From DP-36 sp036004365 (lineage in GTDB: Bacteria; Desulfobacterota; Binatia; UBA9968): DNA of 64,000 nt. Location: assembly GCA_036004365.1 (NCBI GenBank), contig DASYRN010000021.1, positions 1 to 64,000 of the forward strand, in the 5' to 3' direction. Both the position numbers and the translations under genes were made by a program. A model generated the notes under the pieces. The model was not told where the DNA came from. It saw nothing but the letters and a program-made list of their open reading frames with translations, and made no database searches. Positions 25,170 through 34,477 of this stretch are shown one piece after another (the first letter of the stretch is position 1; the number at the start of each line of letters is the position of its first letter).

Positions 25170-26032
25170 GACTGCGGGAAATTTATGCTCGTCCCGCGCC
25201 GAACTTTTCGGTGGAATTTTTCCCTCCTAAGACGGATAAAGGTGAGGAAAATCTATTTCGGGAAATCGAAGTCCTAAAAACTCTGAATCCTTCGTTTTGT
25301 TCCGTGACCTATGGAGCGGGGGGCAGCACCCGGGAAAAGACGGTGGACCTTGTGGATCGAATCCATCGACAATGTGGAATCGAGGTGATGTGTCACCTGA
25401 CTGTCGTAGGACAATCCAAAGATGAACTCCGCTCGGTGTTGGACAGGCTGAAGGCCAGAGCGATTGAGAATATCATTGCGCTGAGCGGCGATCCTCCGCA
25501 AGGGTCCCCTGACTGGAAGCCGCATCCTGACGGGTTTCATCATTCCATAGAATTGGTTCGTGAGGCGGCTGCCCGCGAATGGTTCTCAATCGCCGTCGCG
25601 GGATTTCCAGAGGTTCATCCTCGAGCCGAGAATCGAGAAGCCGATCTTCGCTACCTCAAGGCAAAAGTGGACGCCGGCGCCGATGCGATCATCACTCAGC
25701 TATTCTTCGATAACGAAGATTTCTATCGCTACGTGGAAGATGTGAGAAAACTCGGTGTCAGAGTGCCAATCGTTCCAGGCGTGTTGCCGATCTTATCCGC
25801 ATCCCAGGTGCGCCGCTTCACGGCGCTTTGCGCAGCGAAGATCCCGGCGCGGCTCGAGGCCTTGCTCGCAAAAGTGGAGCATGATGATGAAGGCGCGGTG
25901 GAGTTGGGAATCGTCTATGCAACCCAACAATGCCGGGAGCTTCTCCATTTCGGCGTTCCCGGAATCCATTTCTACTCTTTAAACAAGTCAGGCTCGGTCA
26001 AGGCTATCTTTAAAAACCTGAATCTCGCATAG
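25166..26032 (+). CDS. metF: Methylenetetrahydrofolate reductase
   Basis: The 288-residue FAD enzyme reduces 5,10-methylene-THF to 5-methyl-THF for methionine synthesis. It has NFSVEFFPPKTDKGEENLF, CSVTYGAGGSTREKT, NIIALSGDPPQG, GADAIITQLFFDNEDFYRYVEDV and VPIVPGVLPILS, all MetF signatures. The likely start is GTG 25166 in GTGA, overlapping the globin stop; upstream ATG 25097 would lie inside the globin gene. Confidence 0.92.
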   Translation: MRLREIYARPAPNFSVEFFPPKTDKGEENLFREIEVLKTLNPSFCSVTYGAGGSTREKTVDLVDRIHRQCGIEVMCHLTVVGQSKDELRSVLDRLKARAIENIIALSGDPPQGSPDWKPHPDGFHHSIELVREAAAREWFSIAVAGFPEVHPRAENREADLRYLKAKVDAGADAIITQLFFDNEDFYRYVEDVRKLGVRVPIVPGVLPILSASQVRRFTALCAAKIPARLEALLAKVEHDDEGAVELGIVYATQQCRELLHFGVPGIHFYSLNKSGSVKAIFKNLNLA

Positions 26033-26295
26033 CGCACACACCTCATCTGTGTGTTGGGTGAGCCGCGTTAAGAGACCGCAGCCGTAGAGTCCTTCGTCTA
26101 GGCTCAGGACAAGTCTCTTGGGCTCTTCGGGGAGTTTATCCTGGAGCGAAAGGCTCAGAAGTGACTCACTCAGCAATGGGTTCTGAGGTAAAATGATCTT
26201 GGAGCCTACACGTGTCCCCATCCCTATTCTAAGCGGGCGTGAGTCAGTTTCATTGAATTCAAATCTCGGGAAAGATAAGGTAGCTGAGAAGCCAG

Positions 26296-27546
26296 ATGAG
26301 GTATGAGTTTTTCATTGGTCTTCGCTACCTTCACGGCCGGAGGCGCGAGACTTTCATCTCGCTCATCACTGTCATTTCCATCCTCGGGGTCATGATCGGC
26401 GTCATGACCCTGAATGTGGTCATGGCGGTCATGACAGGATTTGAGGAGGTTCTTCGGGATCGGCTTCTCGGCATCAATGCTCATGTGGCGCTCATGAAGC
26501 CCGGAGATTATGTGACCGGATACGAGAAGCTCATCGAGCGCATCGCTCAAATTCAGGGCGTGGTCGCCGCATCTCCCGCGGTCTACGGTCAAGTCATGGT
26601 GAGTTCGAAGAACCGCGTGTCGGGAGTTGTTGTGCGGGGCGTCGACCCGAGTCTGGTCGCCAAGGTCATCGATATCCAGCGCTACATCCGAGAGGGGAGC
26701 CTGCAAGCCCTGAAGCTTTCTCGGAGCGTCCAGGTCGATGGACGCGAGGTCTCTTTGCCCGGGGTGATCCTCGGGACGAGACTGGCGGACCAACTGAGGG
26801 TAACCGTCGGAGATCCGGTTCAATTGATATCGCCCCTGGGGACTCCGACCGCTTTCGGGGTCATTCCGAAGGTCAGCCGGTTTGTCGTGGTTGGACTGTT
26901 CGATTCCGGGATGCACGAGTACGACAACACGCTCGTGTTTTTGAATCTCTCGGATGCCCAGCGCTTTTTCGGTTTGGGAGATGCGGTAACGAGCATTGAA
27001 ATCCGGGTCCAGGATGTCTACCGAGCGCAGGACGTGGCGCAGAAGATCCAGCAAAGCCTAGGTCTCCCTTATTGGACGGAGGATTGGTCGCGGCTGTGGC
27101 CCAATCTCTTCTCGGCTCTTCGACTGGAAAAAACAGTTTATTTCCTCGTCCTTCTTCTCATGATCCTCGTCGGTGCGTTTAATATCATCTCCACCTTGAT
27201 TATGGTGGTGATGGAAAAGAGAAGGGACATCGCCATCCTGCTTTCGATGGGCGCAACCCGCGGGAGCATTCGAAAGATCTTCTTGATCAAGGGATGTGTG
27301 ATCGGAATTGTAGGTACATTGCTGGGCGTTCTGCTGGGCTACGGGATCTGCCTGTTGATTCAGGAATACAAGTTCATCGAGCTGCCTAAAGACGTCTTTC
27401 TCATTTCCACCGTTCCGGTGCGCATTTATCTCAGTAATTTCATCCTGGTCGCCTTGGCCTCATTTTTCATCTGCTTGTTGGCGAGCCTCTATCCAGCCCG
27501 ACACGCGGCCAAGTTGGATCCGGTTGAGATCATTCGCTATGAGTAA
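26296..27546 (+). CDS. Lipoprotein-releasing ABC transporter permease LolC/E
   Basis: This 416-residue inner membrane permease releases outer membrane lipoproteins to LolA. It starts MRYEFFIGLRYLHGRRRETFISLIT, has an N-terminal TM helix (about 25-48), a large periplasmic domain (50-270) and three C-terminal helices (about 278-300, 330-352 and 378-400). The segment MEKRRDIAILLSMGATRGSIRKIF is typical of MacB/FtsX-type permeases. One gene serves for both LolC and LolE here, as in many non-enteric bacteria. It overlaps lolD by eight bases. Confidence 0.9.
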   Translation: MRYEFFIGLRYLHGRRRETFISLITVISILGVMIGVMTLNVVMAVMTGFEEVLRDRLLGINAHVALMKPGDYVTGYEKLIERIAQIQGVVAASPAVYGQVMVSSKNRVSGVVVRGVDPSLVAKVIDIQRYIREGSLQALKLSRSVQVDGREVSLPGVILGTRLADQLRVTVGDPVQLISPLGTPTAFGVIPKVSRFVVVGLFDSGMHEYDNTLVFLNLSDAQRFFGLGDAVTSIEIRVQDVYRAQDVAQKIQQSLGLPYWTEDWSRLWPNLFSALRLEKTVYFLVLLLMILVGAFNIISTLIMVVMEKRRDIAILLSMGATRGSIRKIFLIKGCVIGIVGTLLGVLLGYGICLLIQEYKFIELPKDVFLISTVPVRIYLSNFILVALASFFICLLASLYPARHAAKLDPVEIIRYE

Positions 27547-28216
27547 TTTTTTGGTTGCCGAAGACTTGCACAAGTCTTTTGGCTTCGGCGGGGAGGACAT
27601 TCATGTTCTTCGAGGACTCGACCTCGAATTACATGAGGGAGAGCGCCTGGCGATCGTGGGCGAATCCGGAGTGGGCAAGAGCACGCTGCTTCACATTTTG
27701 GGCACACTGGACCATCCGAGCCGAGGCCACGTGACCTACCGGGGAACCGATCTTTCCTCATTGGATGACTCGGCTTTATCGGATTTTCGTAACCGAGAGA
27801 TAGGTTTTATTTTTCAATTTCATTACCTGCTGCCCGATTTCAATGCCTTGGAGAACGTCATGCTTCCGGCCTTGATCCAACGTTGGGAGTGGGAGAAGGC
27901 GGAGCATGATGCCGTGGAACTGCTGGAGTTGGTGGGATTGGGCGATCGCATGGCTCACCGACCCGGGAAGCTCTCAGGAGGAGAACAGCAAAGGGTGGCC
28001 GTCGCTCGCTCGGTCATTTTGAGGCCGCGCCTTCTTCTTGCCGACGAGCCTACAGGAGACCTGGATCCTCATACCGGGGAAGAGATCGAGAACCTGCTGT
28101 TTCGGCTCAATGAAGAGAAAGGGGTCGCTTTTATTGTAGCCACTCACAATAGGCAGTTCGCGGCCCGAATGGGTCGGCACATGGAGCTGCGCGGGGGGCG
28201 CCTGTACGCGCTTTGA
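27539..28216 (+). CDS. lolD: Lipoprotein-releasing ABC ATPase LolD
   Basis: The 225-residue ATPase has Walker A GESGVGKST, a Q-loop in FIFQFHYLLPDFNALENVMLP, signature LSGGEQQR and Walker B LLLADEPTGDLD. These match the LolD/MacB group of ABC proteins. The ATG at 27539 overlaps the permease stop, so both subunits are coupled. Confidence 0.93.
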   Translation: MSNFLVAEDLHKSFGFGGEDIHVLRGLDLELHEGERLAIVGESGVGKSTLLHILGTLDHPSRGHVTYRGTDLSSLDDSALSDFRNREIGFIFQFHYLLPDFNALENVMLPALIQRWEWEKAEHDAVELLELVGLGDRMAHRPGKLSGGEQQRVAVARSVILRPRLLLADEPTGDLDPHTGEEIENLLFRLNEEKGVAFIVATHNRQFAARMGRHMELRGGRLYAL

Positions 28217-28296
28217 CTCTTAACGATTTTGAACTTTACAAAAGTTCGCGAATTTGTTACAAAAAACGAAACTTCCCCTTATTGCCCGCTGAATCC

Positions 28297-30672
28297 ATGA
28301 AAAGCTTCTTCATTCCTCACAGGATTGCGTTGTTGTTCCTCCTGCCATATTTACTGATTGGGCGCCCCGTTTGTGTCGAGGCTCAAGAGAAAATTCAATT
28401 AAGGGAAGTGAAAATTCAGGGGAATCTCAGAGTCGAAGAAGATGGGATTCGGCTGCATGTGAAAAGCCGGGCAGGCGATTTTTTCAACCCTGCGACGGTC
28501 GATCAGGATGTAAAGTCCATCTACCGCATGGGCTATTTTGATGATATCAAGGCCGAGTTGTCGCCCGCTGGGGTGCTGACCTACGTGGTCAAAGAAAAAC
28601 CGTATATCCGCGAGGTAAAGATCCAGGGGAACTCAGAGCTCAGCAGAGAAAAGGTCGAGGCTGCGTTCGGCGTTAATCCCCGCACCATCCTCGATCGAGA
28701 TAAAGTGCAAGAAGGAGTCGAGAAGGTCAAGAAGCTTTACAGCGAACAGGGATATGTGAACGCCCAGATCGAGTATGCGATATCGCTTGTGGAAAACAAT
28801 CAAGCGGTGGTTCACGTAGATGTTGACGAGGGAAGGCGCCTTCTGGTCCAGAAGATTTCGTTCGAAGGAAACAAGGCTTTCTCCTCGAGCGAACTCAAGG
28901 GGCTCATGGCTACCAAGGAGAAGTGGTTCCTGTCATTCATCACGAATCGCGGAGTTTTGGATCGTGATATTCTGACCAACGATCTGGCGATAGTGTCAGC
29001 CCACTACTATGACCACGGTTATGTTGACCATAAGGTCGATGAGCCTGTGGTCCTAAGGCAAAGAGACGGAATCGAAGTCGTGCTCCGCATCGAAGAGGGA
29101 GCGCAATACCGCGTCGGAAAAGTTGAGATTGGAGGAGATCTTATCGAGGACGGCGAAAAGCTGCTGCAGAAAGTTCAGTTGACGACTGGCCAGATTTTTA
29201 ATGGAGGTCGACTGCGCGGAGATATCTCGAATCTTTCGGAGATGTATGCCAATAAGGGATTTGCCTTTGTTGAAGTTGAGCCTCTCACGAAAGTCGACGC
29301 CAAGGAGAAAACTGTCGACGTCGCTTTGGTGATTACCAGAGGCCCTCCGGTGTACTTCAATCGGATCATGATCGCGGGCAATACCAAGACGAGAGATAAA
29401 GTCATTCGAAGGGAGATGACGGCGGTTGAGCAGGAACTCTTCTCTGGGAATAAAATCAAAGAGAGCCGCAATGCCCTGCAGCGGACCGGTTTCTTCGAGG
29501 ATGTCCAGCTGACCACGAAGAAAACCGATCAACCAGACACCGTGGATCTAGCGGTGGACATCAAGGAGGGTCCGACTGGAAGCTTTAGCATCGGAGCCGG
29601 TTACAGCAGCGGAGATCAATTTGTTTTCATGACATCCGTGGCGGATAAAAATCTTTTCGGTCGAGGGCAGACGATCAGCGCCGATTTTGATATCGGAACC
29701 ACCCGCCAGGATTTTATCTTAAGCTTTACCGAGCCCTATCTGTACGATACCCCGTTCAGCCTGGGTTTCGATGCCTTTAATTCGGAAAGGGAATTTTTTG
29801 ACTTTACTTCGCGGAAGACGGGGTTCGGAGTACGGACAGGCTATCCTCTGAAACGTATGGATATGCCCTTCTTCCGAGGCTCTGCGAGTCGATCCTCCGC
29901 TGATGCTTTGGCTCTAGGAGATGATCGCCCGCCCGCCTTCATTGATTACATGCGGGGAGGAATGGCTTATGAGCTAACGAAGGAGAAGATCGGCAATATC
30001 GATGCCGACGCACCTGCGTCGATTCAGAGTGAAAAAGGTATGTCTTGGACCAGCAGTCTCACGCCCAGTCTTTCCTATGACAGCCGGGATCATTTCTTCG
30101 CGACCACTGAAGGTACACTCTCCGGGCTTTCTGTTAAGTTCGCCGGCTTGGGAGGCGATAATAATTTCTTAAAATCGGACGCTAGAGCCCGCTGGTACTA
30201 TCCCCTGCTCAAAGATCCCAACTGGGGAGGCAACTACACCTTGGCTCTAGGAGGAACCCTCGGCTACGGCTGGAGTTTCAAAGCTCGACCGAACGGCAAA
30301 AAGGAACTGCCCCTGTTCGAAAGATACTTTCCGGGAGGAATCAACTCTGTGCGTGGATTCCAGGACCGTAGCCTTGGCCCCCGAGAGGGAAATGATCCGG
30401 TCGGCGGGGATAAACAGGCGATTTTGAGTGCTGAGCTTTTATTCCCGATCCTTGAACAATATGGGCTCAGAGGAGTGACTTTCTTCGATATGGGCCAGGC
30501 CTTCAAGCAGTCGGAAGGTTTTGACCTGGGTAGTTTCAGAAGGTCCATAGGGGTAGGAGCGCGCTGGATGTCTCCCTTTGGGCCTCTTCGGGTAGAGCTT
30601 GGATTTCCTATCAGTAAGCAATCCGGCGACGACACTTCACTTTTCGGCTTCTCTTTAGGTAGTCAACCTTAG
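28297..30672 (+). CDS. bamA: Outer membrane assembly factor BamA
   Basis: The 791-residue protein has a signal peptide (MKSFFIPHRIALLFLLPYLL, cut near EAQ), then POTRA domains beginning IQLREVKIQGNLRVEEDGI, IREVKIQGNSELSREKVEAAFG and so on, and a C-terminal 16-strand barrel. The lid motif GGINSVRGFQDRSLGPREG is near residue 685, and the final strand ends LFGFSLGSQ, without a canonical terminal aromatic. Length is typical of BamA. The frame is open upstream to 28213, but the ATG at 28297 begins the signal peptide. Lol and skp genes flank it. Confidence 0.95.
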   Translation: MKSFFIPHRIALLFLLPYLLIGRPVCVEAQEKIQLREVKIQGNLRVEEDGIRLHVKSRAGDFFNPATVDQDVKSIYRMGYFDDIKAELSPAGVLTYVVKEKPYIREVKIQGNSELSREKVEAAFGVNPRTILDRDKVQEGVEKVKKLYSEQGYVNAQIEYAISLVENNQAVVHVDVDEGRRLLVQKISFEGNKAFSSSELKGLMATKEKWFLSFITNRGVLDRDILTNDLAIVSAHYYDHGYVDHKVDEPVVLRQRDGIEVVLRIEEGAQYRVGKVEIGGDLIEDGEKLLQKVQLTTGQIFNGGRLRGDISNLSEMYANKGFAFVEVEPLTKVDAKEKTVDVALVITRGPPVYFNRIMIAGNTKTRDKVIRREMTAVEQELFSGNKIKESRNALQRTGFFEDVQLTTKKTDQPDTVDLAVDIKEGPTGSFSIGAGYSSGDQFVFMTSVADKNLFGRGQTISADFDIGTTRQDFILSFTEPYLYDTPFSLGFDAFNSEREFFDFTSRKTGFGVRTGYPLKRMDMPFFRGSASRSSADALALGDDRPPAFIDYMRGGMAYELTKEKIGNIDADAPASIQSEKGMSWTSSLTPSLSYDSRDHFFATTEGTLSGLSVKFAGLGGDNNFLKSDARARWYYPLLKDPNWGGNYTLALGGTLGYGWSFKARPNGKKELPLFERYFPGGINSVRGFQDRSLGPREGNDPVGGDKQAILSAELLFPILEQYGLRGVTFFDMGQAFKQSEGFDLGSFRRSIGVGARWMSPFGPLRVELGFPISKQSGDDTSLFGFSLGSQP

Positions 30673-30711
30673 AGATTGAATCTTTCTGAATCTCATTAAT
30701 TGGAGGTATCC

Positions 30712-31239
30712 GTGAAAAAGGGATGGATGGTCTTTTTTATGCTGCTGTTTTCCGCCTCCGCATGGGCGCAGGAGAAAATCAAGATGGGCTATATCGATAT
30801 CCAGAGAGCCATTGTGGAATCCCAGTCGGGAAAGAAAGCTAAAGAAAACTTTCAGGCCCAGGTCAAAAAAGCCGAAGGGGAGCTCTTAAAGGAAAAGCAG
30901 GAGCTCGAACGATTGAAGAGCGATCTCGACAAGAAGAGCCCTCTGCTGAAGGAAGAAGAGAGGAGGAGTCTGGAGAAAGAGCTTGACAGGCGATATGTGG
31001 GCTATCAACGCACCATGCGTGATTCCCAGGAAGAGCTGCGTCAGCGGGAAAACGAAATGACCGCTGTCATCCTCAGGGAACTTGAAAAGATTGTGGCGGA
31101 AATTGGAAAAAACGAGAAATTCACCCTCATCTTGGAGCGTTCACAGGTTCTCTACATCGATCAAGGAATTGATATTACCAACAAAGTGATCGAGGTTTAT
31201 AATAGTCGCAGCCCTGGAAAGGTTACCAAGGCCAAGTGA
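30712..31239 (+). CDS. skp: Skp/OmpH-family periplasmic chaperone
   Basis: The 175-residue protein has a signal peptide (MKKGWMVFFMLLFSASAWA) and then KMGYIDIQRAIVES and a long coiled coil (about residues 40-140, KAEGELLKEKQELERLKSDL and following heptads), the Skp tentacle layout. It ferries unfolded outer membrane proteins to BamA. The start is GTG 30712, six bases after GGAGG; a TTG at 30700 lies before that site. The stop overlaps lpxD. Confidence 0.9.
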   Translation: MKKGWMVFFMLLFSASAWAQEKIKMGYIDIQRAIVESQSGKKAKENFQAQVKKAEGELLKEKQELERLKSDLDKKSPLLKEEERRSLEKELDRRYVGYQRTMRDSQEELRQRENEMTAVILRELEKIVAEIGKNEKFTLILERSQVLYIDQGIDITNKVIEVYNSRSPGKVTKAK

Positions 31240-32318
31240 CGGTGGCAGGACAAACTCTTTCGGAGTTGGCACGGCTGGTCGGTGGCGAGGTGATTGGTGA
31301 TGGCGGAGTGGAGATACATGGAGTCGCATCGATAGAGGATGCCGGTCCGGAAGATGTTGCCTTTCTCGTCCACCCGGGCTATCGCTCATACCTGGCTACC
31401 TCAAACGCGGGCGCTGTCATCGTAAGTCAGGACTTTCCCGTCAGCGCTCTCGCGCAGTCAGGTAAAAATTTTATCCAAGTCTCGCATCCTTACGTTGCAT
31501 TCGCAAAGGTACTCCAACTCTTCAATCCAGGCCCCCGTTATGAGAGTCGAATCAGTCCCCTCGCGGTCATTGAGCCAACAGCCATCCTAGATAAGGAACT
31601 TACGGTTTATCCCCATGTCTATGTGGGAAAGGAAGCGAGAATCCGTCGAGGCACGGTTCTTTTTCCTGGCGTGTTTCTCGGAGATGGAGTCGAGGTGGGC
31701 GAGGACTGTATTTTTTACCCCCGGGTTACCGTGCGTGAGGGTTGTCGGATCGGTAACCGCGTGATTCTCCATGCGGGTGCCGTGATTGGCTCGGACGGTT
31801 TCGGCTATGCCGGAGAGGGAAAGGACCGAATCAAGATCCCCCAAGTCGGGGCGGTGGTGGTCGAGGACGATGTGGAGATCGGGGCGAATGCGACCATAGA
31901 TCGAGCTACCCTGGGGCGAACCGTTATTGGTCGGGGCACGAAGATAGACAACTTGGTTCAGATTGCTCACAACGTCGTCGTCGGGCAATATTGCATTATT
32001 GCAGCTCAAACTGGAGTGGCCGGAAGTACGAAGATTGGGAATGAGGTTGTCTTGGCCGGGCAAGTAGGGATCGTCGACCACATCGAGGTTGGTGACAAGG
32101 CCAAGATCGGCCCGCAATCTGGGATCCCGCGTTCCGTTCCCCCGGGTGTCGTGCTTTCTTCCGGAATAGGAGCGGTGCCCCATCGGCAATGGTTAAGAGT
32201 CGTTATGCTTCTTCCTCGCCTGCCAAAGTTGTGGACCGCAGTGCAGCGCCTAGAGCGTAAGGTGGCTCAACTCGTACGGAAAGAGGTAAGAGGAAGCAAA
32301 TCTCATGCTCGACATTAA
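31236..32318 (+). CDS. lpxD: UDP-3-O-acyl-glucosamine N-acyltransferase LpxD
   Basis: The 360-residue protein has the N-terminal uridine-binding domain (LSELARLVGGEVIGDG ... IHGVASIEDAGPEDVAFLV), left-handed beta-helix hexapeptide repeats (about residues 115-300) and the catalytic-His region NLVQIAHNVVVGQYCIIAAQTGVAGST. It adds the second fatty acid of lipid A on nitrogen. GTG 31236 overlaps the skp stop as GTGA. The overlap with fabZ (14 bases) supports one operon. Confidence 0.95.
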   Translation: MTVAGQTLSELARLVGGEVIGDGGVEIHGVASIEDAGPEDVAFLVHPGYRSYLATSNAGAVIVSQDFPVSALAQSGKNFIQVSHPYVAFAKVLQLFNPGPRYESRISPLAVIEPTAILDKELTVYPHVYVGKEARIRRGTVLFPGVFLGDGVEVGEDCIFYPRVTVREGCRIGNRVILHAGAVIGSDGFGYAGEGKDRIKIPQVGAVVVEDDVEIGANATIDRATLGRTVIGRGTKIDNLVQIAHNVVVGQYCIIAAQTGVAGSTKIGNEVVLAGQVGIVDHIEVGDKAKIGPQSGIPRSVPPGVVLSSGIGAVPHRQWLRVVMLLPRLPKLWTAVQRLERKVAQLVRKEVRGSKSHARH

Positions 32319-32742
32319 AGAGATCTTTAAACGGCTCCCCCATCGTTATCCCTTTCTCTTGGTGGACCGGATCGTGGAGATGGAGGGAAATCAGAGGATC
32401 GTAGGAATTAAGAATGTGACCATGAACGAGGGATTTTTTCAGGGTCACTTTCCCAACCGCCCGGTCATGCCGGGAGTGCTGATTTGCGAGGCTCTGGCCC
32501 AGGTGGGCGCGATTTTTGCTTTTTCCTTGAGGAGGACTATGGACGACAATAGGGTCTTTGTCCTGACCGGTTTGGATCGAGTCAAGTTCAAGCGTACGGT
32601 GGAGCCCGGGGACCAACTACGTCTGGAGTTGAGCTCGGTGAAGCGCCGCGGCTCTTTCTGGAAGTTGAGAGGTGTGGCCTCTGTAGACGGAAAGGTCGTG
32701 GCACAAGCCGAGATATCGGCAATGGAGGTGCCGATGGACTAG
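32305..32742 (+). CDS. fabZ: 3-hydroxyacyl-ACP dehydratase FabZ
   Basis: The 145-residue hot-dog enzyme has catalytic His48 in GHFPNRPVMPGVL and Glu62 in EALAQVGA. It dehydrates 3-hydroxyacyl-ACP in fatty acid synthesis and so competes with LpxD and LpxA for the same substrate; its place in the lpx operon is standard. The start overlaps lpxD. Confidence 0.96.
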   Translation: MLDIKEIFKRLPHRYPFLLVDRIVEMEGNQRIVGIKNVTMNEGFFQGHFPNRPVMPGVLICEALAQVGAIFAFSLRRTMDDNRVFVLTGLDRVKFKRTVEPGDQLRLELSSVKRRGSFWKLRGVASVDGKVVAQAEISAMEVPMD

Positions 32743-32771
32743 TCGCTTCTCCTCGGGGAGGAAAAATCAGA

Positions 32772-33548
32772 ATGAGAAACATCCATGAAACAGCATTAGT
32801 AGATCCCCGAGCAGAGTTGGATCTGGATGTAGAGATAGGACCGTATTCCATTGTTGGCTCCAGAGTCAAAATCGGAAAGGGAACACGGGTAAAATCCCAT
32901 GTGGTGATAGAAGGCAATACGAGCCTGGGAGAAGGAAACGTCGTATTTCAGTTTGCAACCGTTGGCTCGGTTCCTCAGGATCTCAAGTACCGAGGGGAAG
33001 ATAGCCAACTTATTATCGGGAATCATAACACTATCAGAGAATTTGCCTCCTTGAACCCAGGCACGAAGGGTGGCGGAATGGTGACCCGCATCGGGAACCA
33101 CAACCTCTTGATGATGTACTGCCACGTCGCCCACGATTGTATTATAGGCGACCATAACATCGTGGCCAACGGAGCCACTCTTGGAGGTCATGTGGTGATT
33201 GAGGATTACGTCATTGTCGGAGGGCTGGTGGGAATTCACCAATTTGTAAAGGTTGGAACAGCTGCGATCCTGGGAGCAGGTTCGATGGTTTCGAAGGACA
33301 TTCCGCCTTATTGTAATGCCACGGGGGATCGGGCCGAGTTGCGGGGCCTCAATTTGGAAGGGCTGAAGCGGCGAGGGTTTAACAAAGCCCAAATCGAAGC
33401 GTTGAAAAAGGCTTACCGCACTATCTTCCAATCGGGCTTGAGAACTAAGGACGCCTTGGTGAAAGTAAGAAAAGAGATTGCTGGATCCGCTGAGGTAGAA
33501 CAGCTCGCCCAGTTTATTGAGAATTCCCACAGAGGAATTTGCCGGTAG
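32772..33548 (+). CDS. lpxA: UDP-GlcNAc acyltransferase LpxA
   Basis: The 258-residue protein starts IHETALVDPRAELDLDVEIGPYSIVG and continues as hexapeptide repeats. The catalytic-His region is LLMMYCHVAHDCIIGDHNIVANGATLGGHVVI, with H-x-A-H in the expected place, and the helical C-terminal domain ends RGLNLEGLKRRGF. It performs the first committed step of lipid A synthesis. Length and domain order are normal. Confidence 0.95.
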   Translation: MRNIHETALVDPRAELDLDVEIGPYSIVGSRVKIGKGTRVKSHVVIEGNTSLGEGNVVFQFATVGSVPQDLKYRGEDSQLIIGNHNTIREFASLNPGTKGGGMVTRIGNHNLLMMYCHVAHDCIIGDHNIVANGATLGGHVVIEDYVIVGGLVGIHQFVKVGTAAILGAGSMVSKDIPPYCNATGDRAELRGLNLEGLKRRGFNKAQIEALKKAYRTIFQSGLRTKDALVKVRKEIAGSAEVEQLAQFIENSHRGICR

Positions 33549-33643
33549 TCATCCGAAGGACTGAGCTATGGGGACAGCGATTAAAGTAAGGAATGGCTAC
33601 ACTCGCTACTCCGTTCTCAATCCTTGCCAACTCTAGCTTTACC

Positions 33644-34477
33644 ATGCGCAAGATCGGGCTGATCGCTGGGAATGGAAAGTTCCCGCTGATTTTTGCAGAA
33701 CAAGCAAGGCGCGAGGGTGTCTCCTTGGTGGCTGTCGCCCATAGGGGAGAGACCTCGGAGGAGATCGAGAAGCTTGCGGATGCGGTGACATGGGTTTACG
33801 TGGGTGAGCTGGGAAAAATTATCCGCACTTTTCGGCGCGCGGAGGTCAAGGAGGCGGTGATGGTGGGGGGCATTCACAAGCCGAGACTTTTTTCCAATTT
33901 CAGACCCGACTTGCGCGGAGCGGCTTTTTTGGCGCGCCTCAAAAGCAGAGAAGATGATCGTGTGTTAAGGGGCGTCGCCCACGAATTGGAGGGAGAGGGG
34001 ATACGGGTGTTAGAATCAACGATGTTTCTCGGTAAGATTATCGCCGCGCAAGGCGTTCTTACCCGACGTGAGCCCTCGGAGGAACAGTGGGAAGATATTC
34101 GACTCGGCTTTCGGATGGCTAAGGAGGTCGGGCGGCTGGGTATAGGTCAAATGGTGGTGGTGAGGAAGCAAGTGGTTCTCTCTGTCGAGGCGGTAGACGG
34201 GACGGACGCTGCCATTCGGAGGGGAGGTGATTTGGGGAGAAAAGGATTCGTTGTGGTGAAGGTCAGCAAGCCCCAGCAGGATCTTCGCTTCGACGTGCCT
34301 GCGGTCGGAGTCGAAACGATTCGAACCATTCACGAGTCAAAGGGCGCAGTCCTTGCGATTGAGGCAGGAAAGACGATTCTTCTGGAAAAGGAGAAGTTGA
34401 TTGAGGAAGCGGATCGATGCGGGCTCGTCGTCGCCGCTGTGGGTGAGCAGGTCATACAAGATGGAAAATCAATATAG
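33644..34477 (+). CDS. lpxI: UDP-2,3-diacylglucosamine diphosphatase LpxI
   Basis: The 277-residue protein begins KIGLIAGNGKFPLIFAEQARREGVSLV and has VMVGGIHKPRLFSNFRPDL, LGKIIAAQGVLTRREPSEEQWEDIRLGF and the C-terminal DVPAVGVETIRTIHESKGAVLAIEAGKTI. These are DUF1009/LpxI features. LpxI replaces LpxH in deltaproteobacteria, alphaproteobacteria and others. The ATG at 33644 is chosen because homologues start there; an upstream ATG at 33593 has a weak AAGG. It overlaps the next gene by 17 bases. Confidence 0.93.
   Translation: MRKIGLIAGNGKFPLIFAEQARREGVSLVAVAHRGETSEEIEKLADAVTWVYVGELGKIIRTFRRAEVKEAVMVGGIHKPRLFSNFRPDLRGAAFLARLKSREDDRVLRGVAHELEGEGIRVLESTMFLGKIIAAQGVLTRREPSEEQWEDIRLGFRMAKEVGRLGIGQMVVVRKQVVLSVEAVDGTDAAIRRGGDLGRKGFVVVKVSKPQQDLRFDVPAVGVETIRTIHESKGAVLAIEAGKTILLEKEKLIEEADRCGLVVAAVGEQVIQDGKSI

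Noticed and set aside
25988..26221. Minus-strand 77-codon frame between metF and lolC
   Set aside because: It overlaps the metF end, lacks a good start signal and looks like a chance frame; the CACACA/TGTGTG hairpin near 26,037 has no T-run, so it is not called a terminator.
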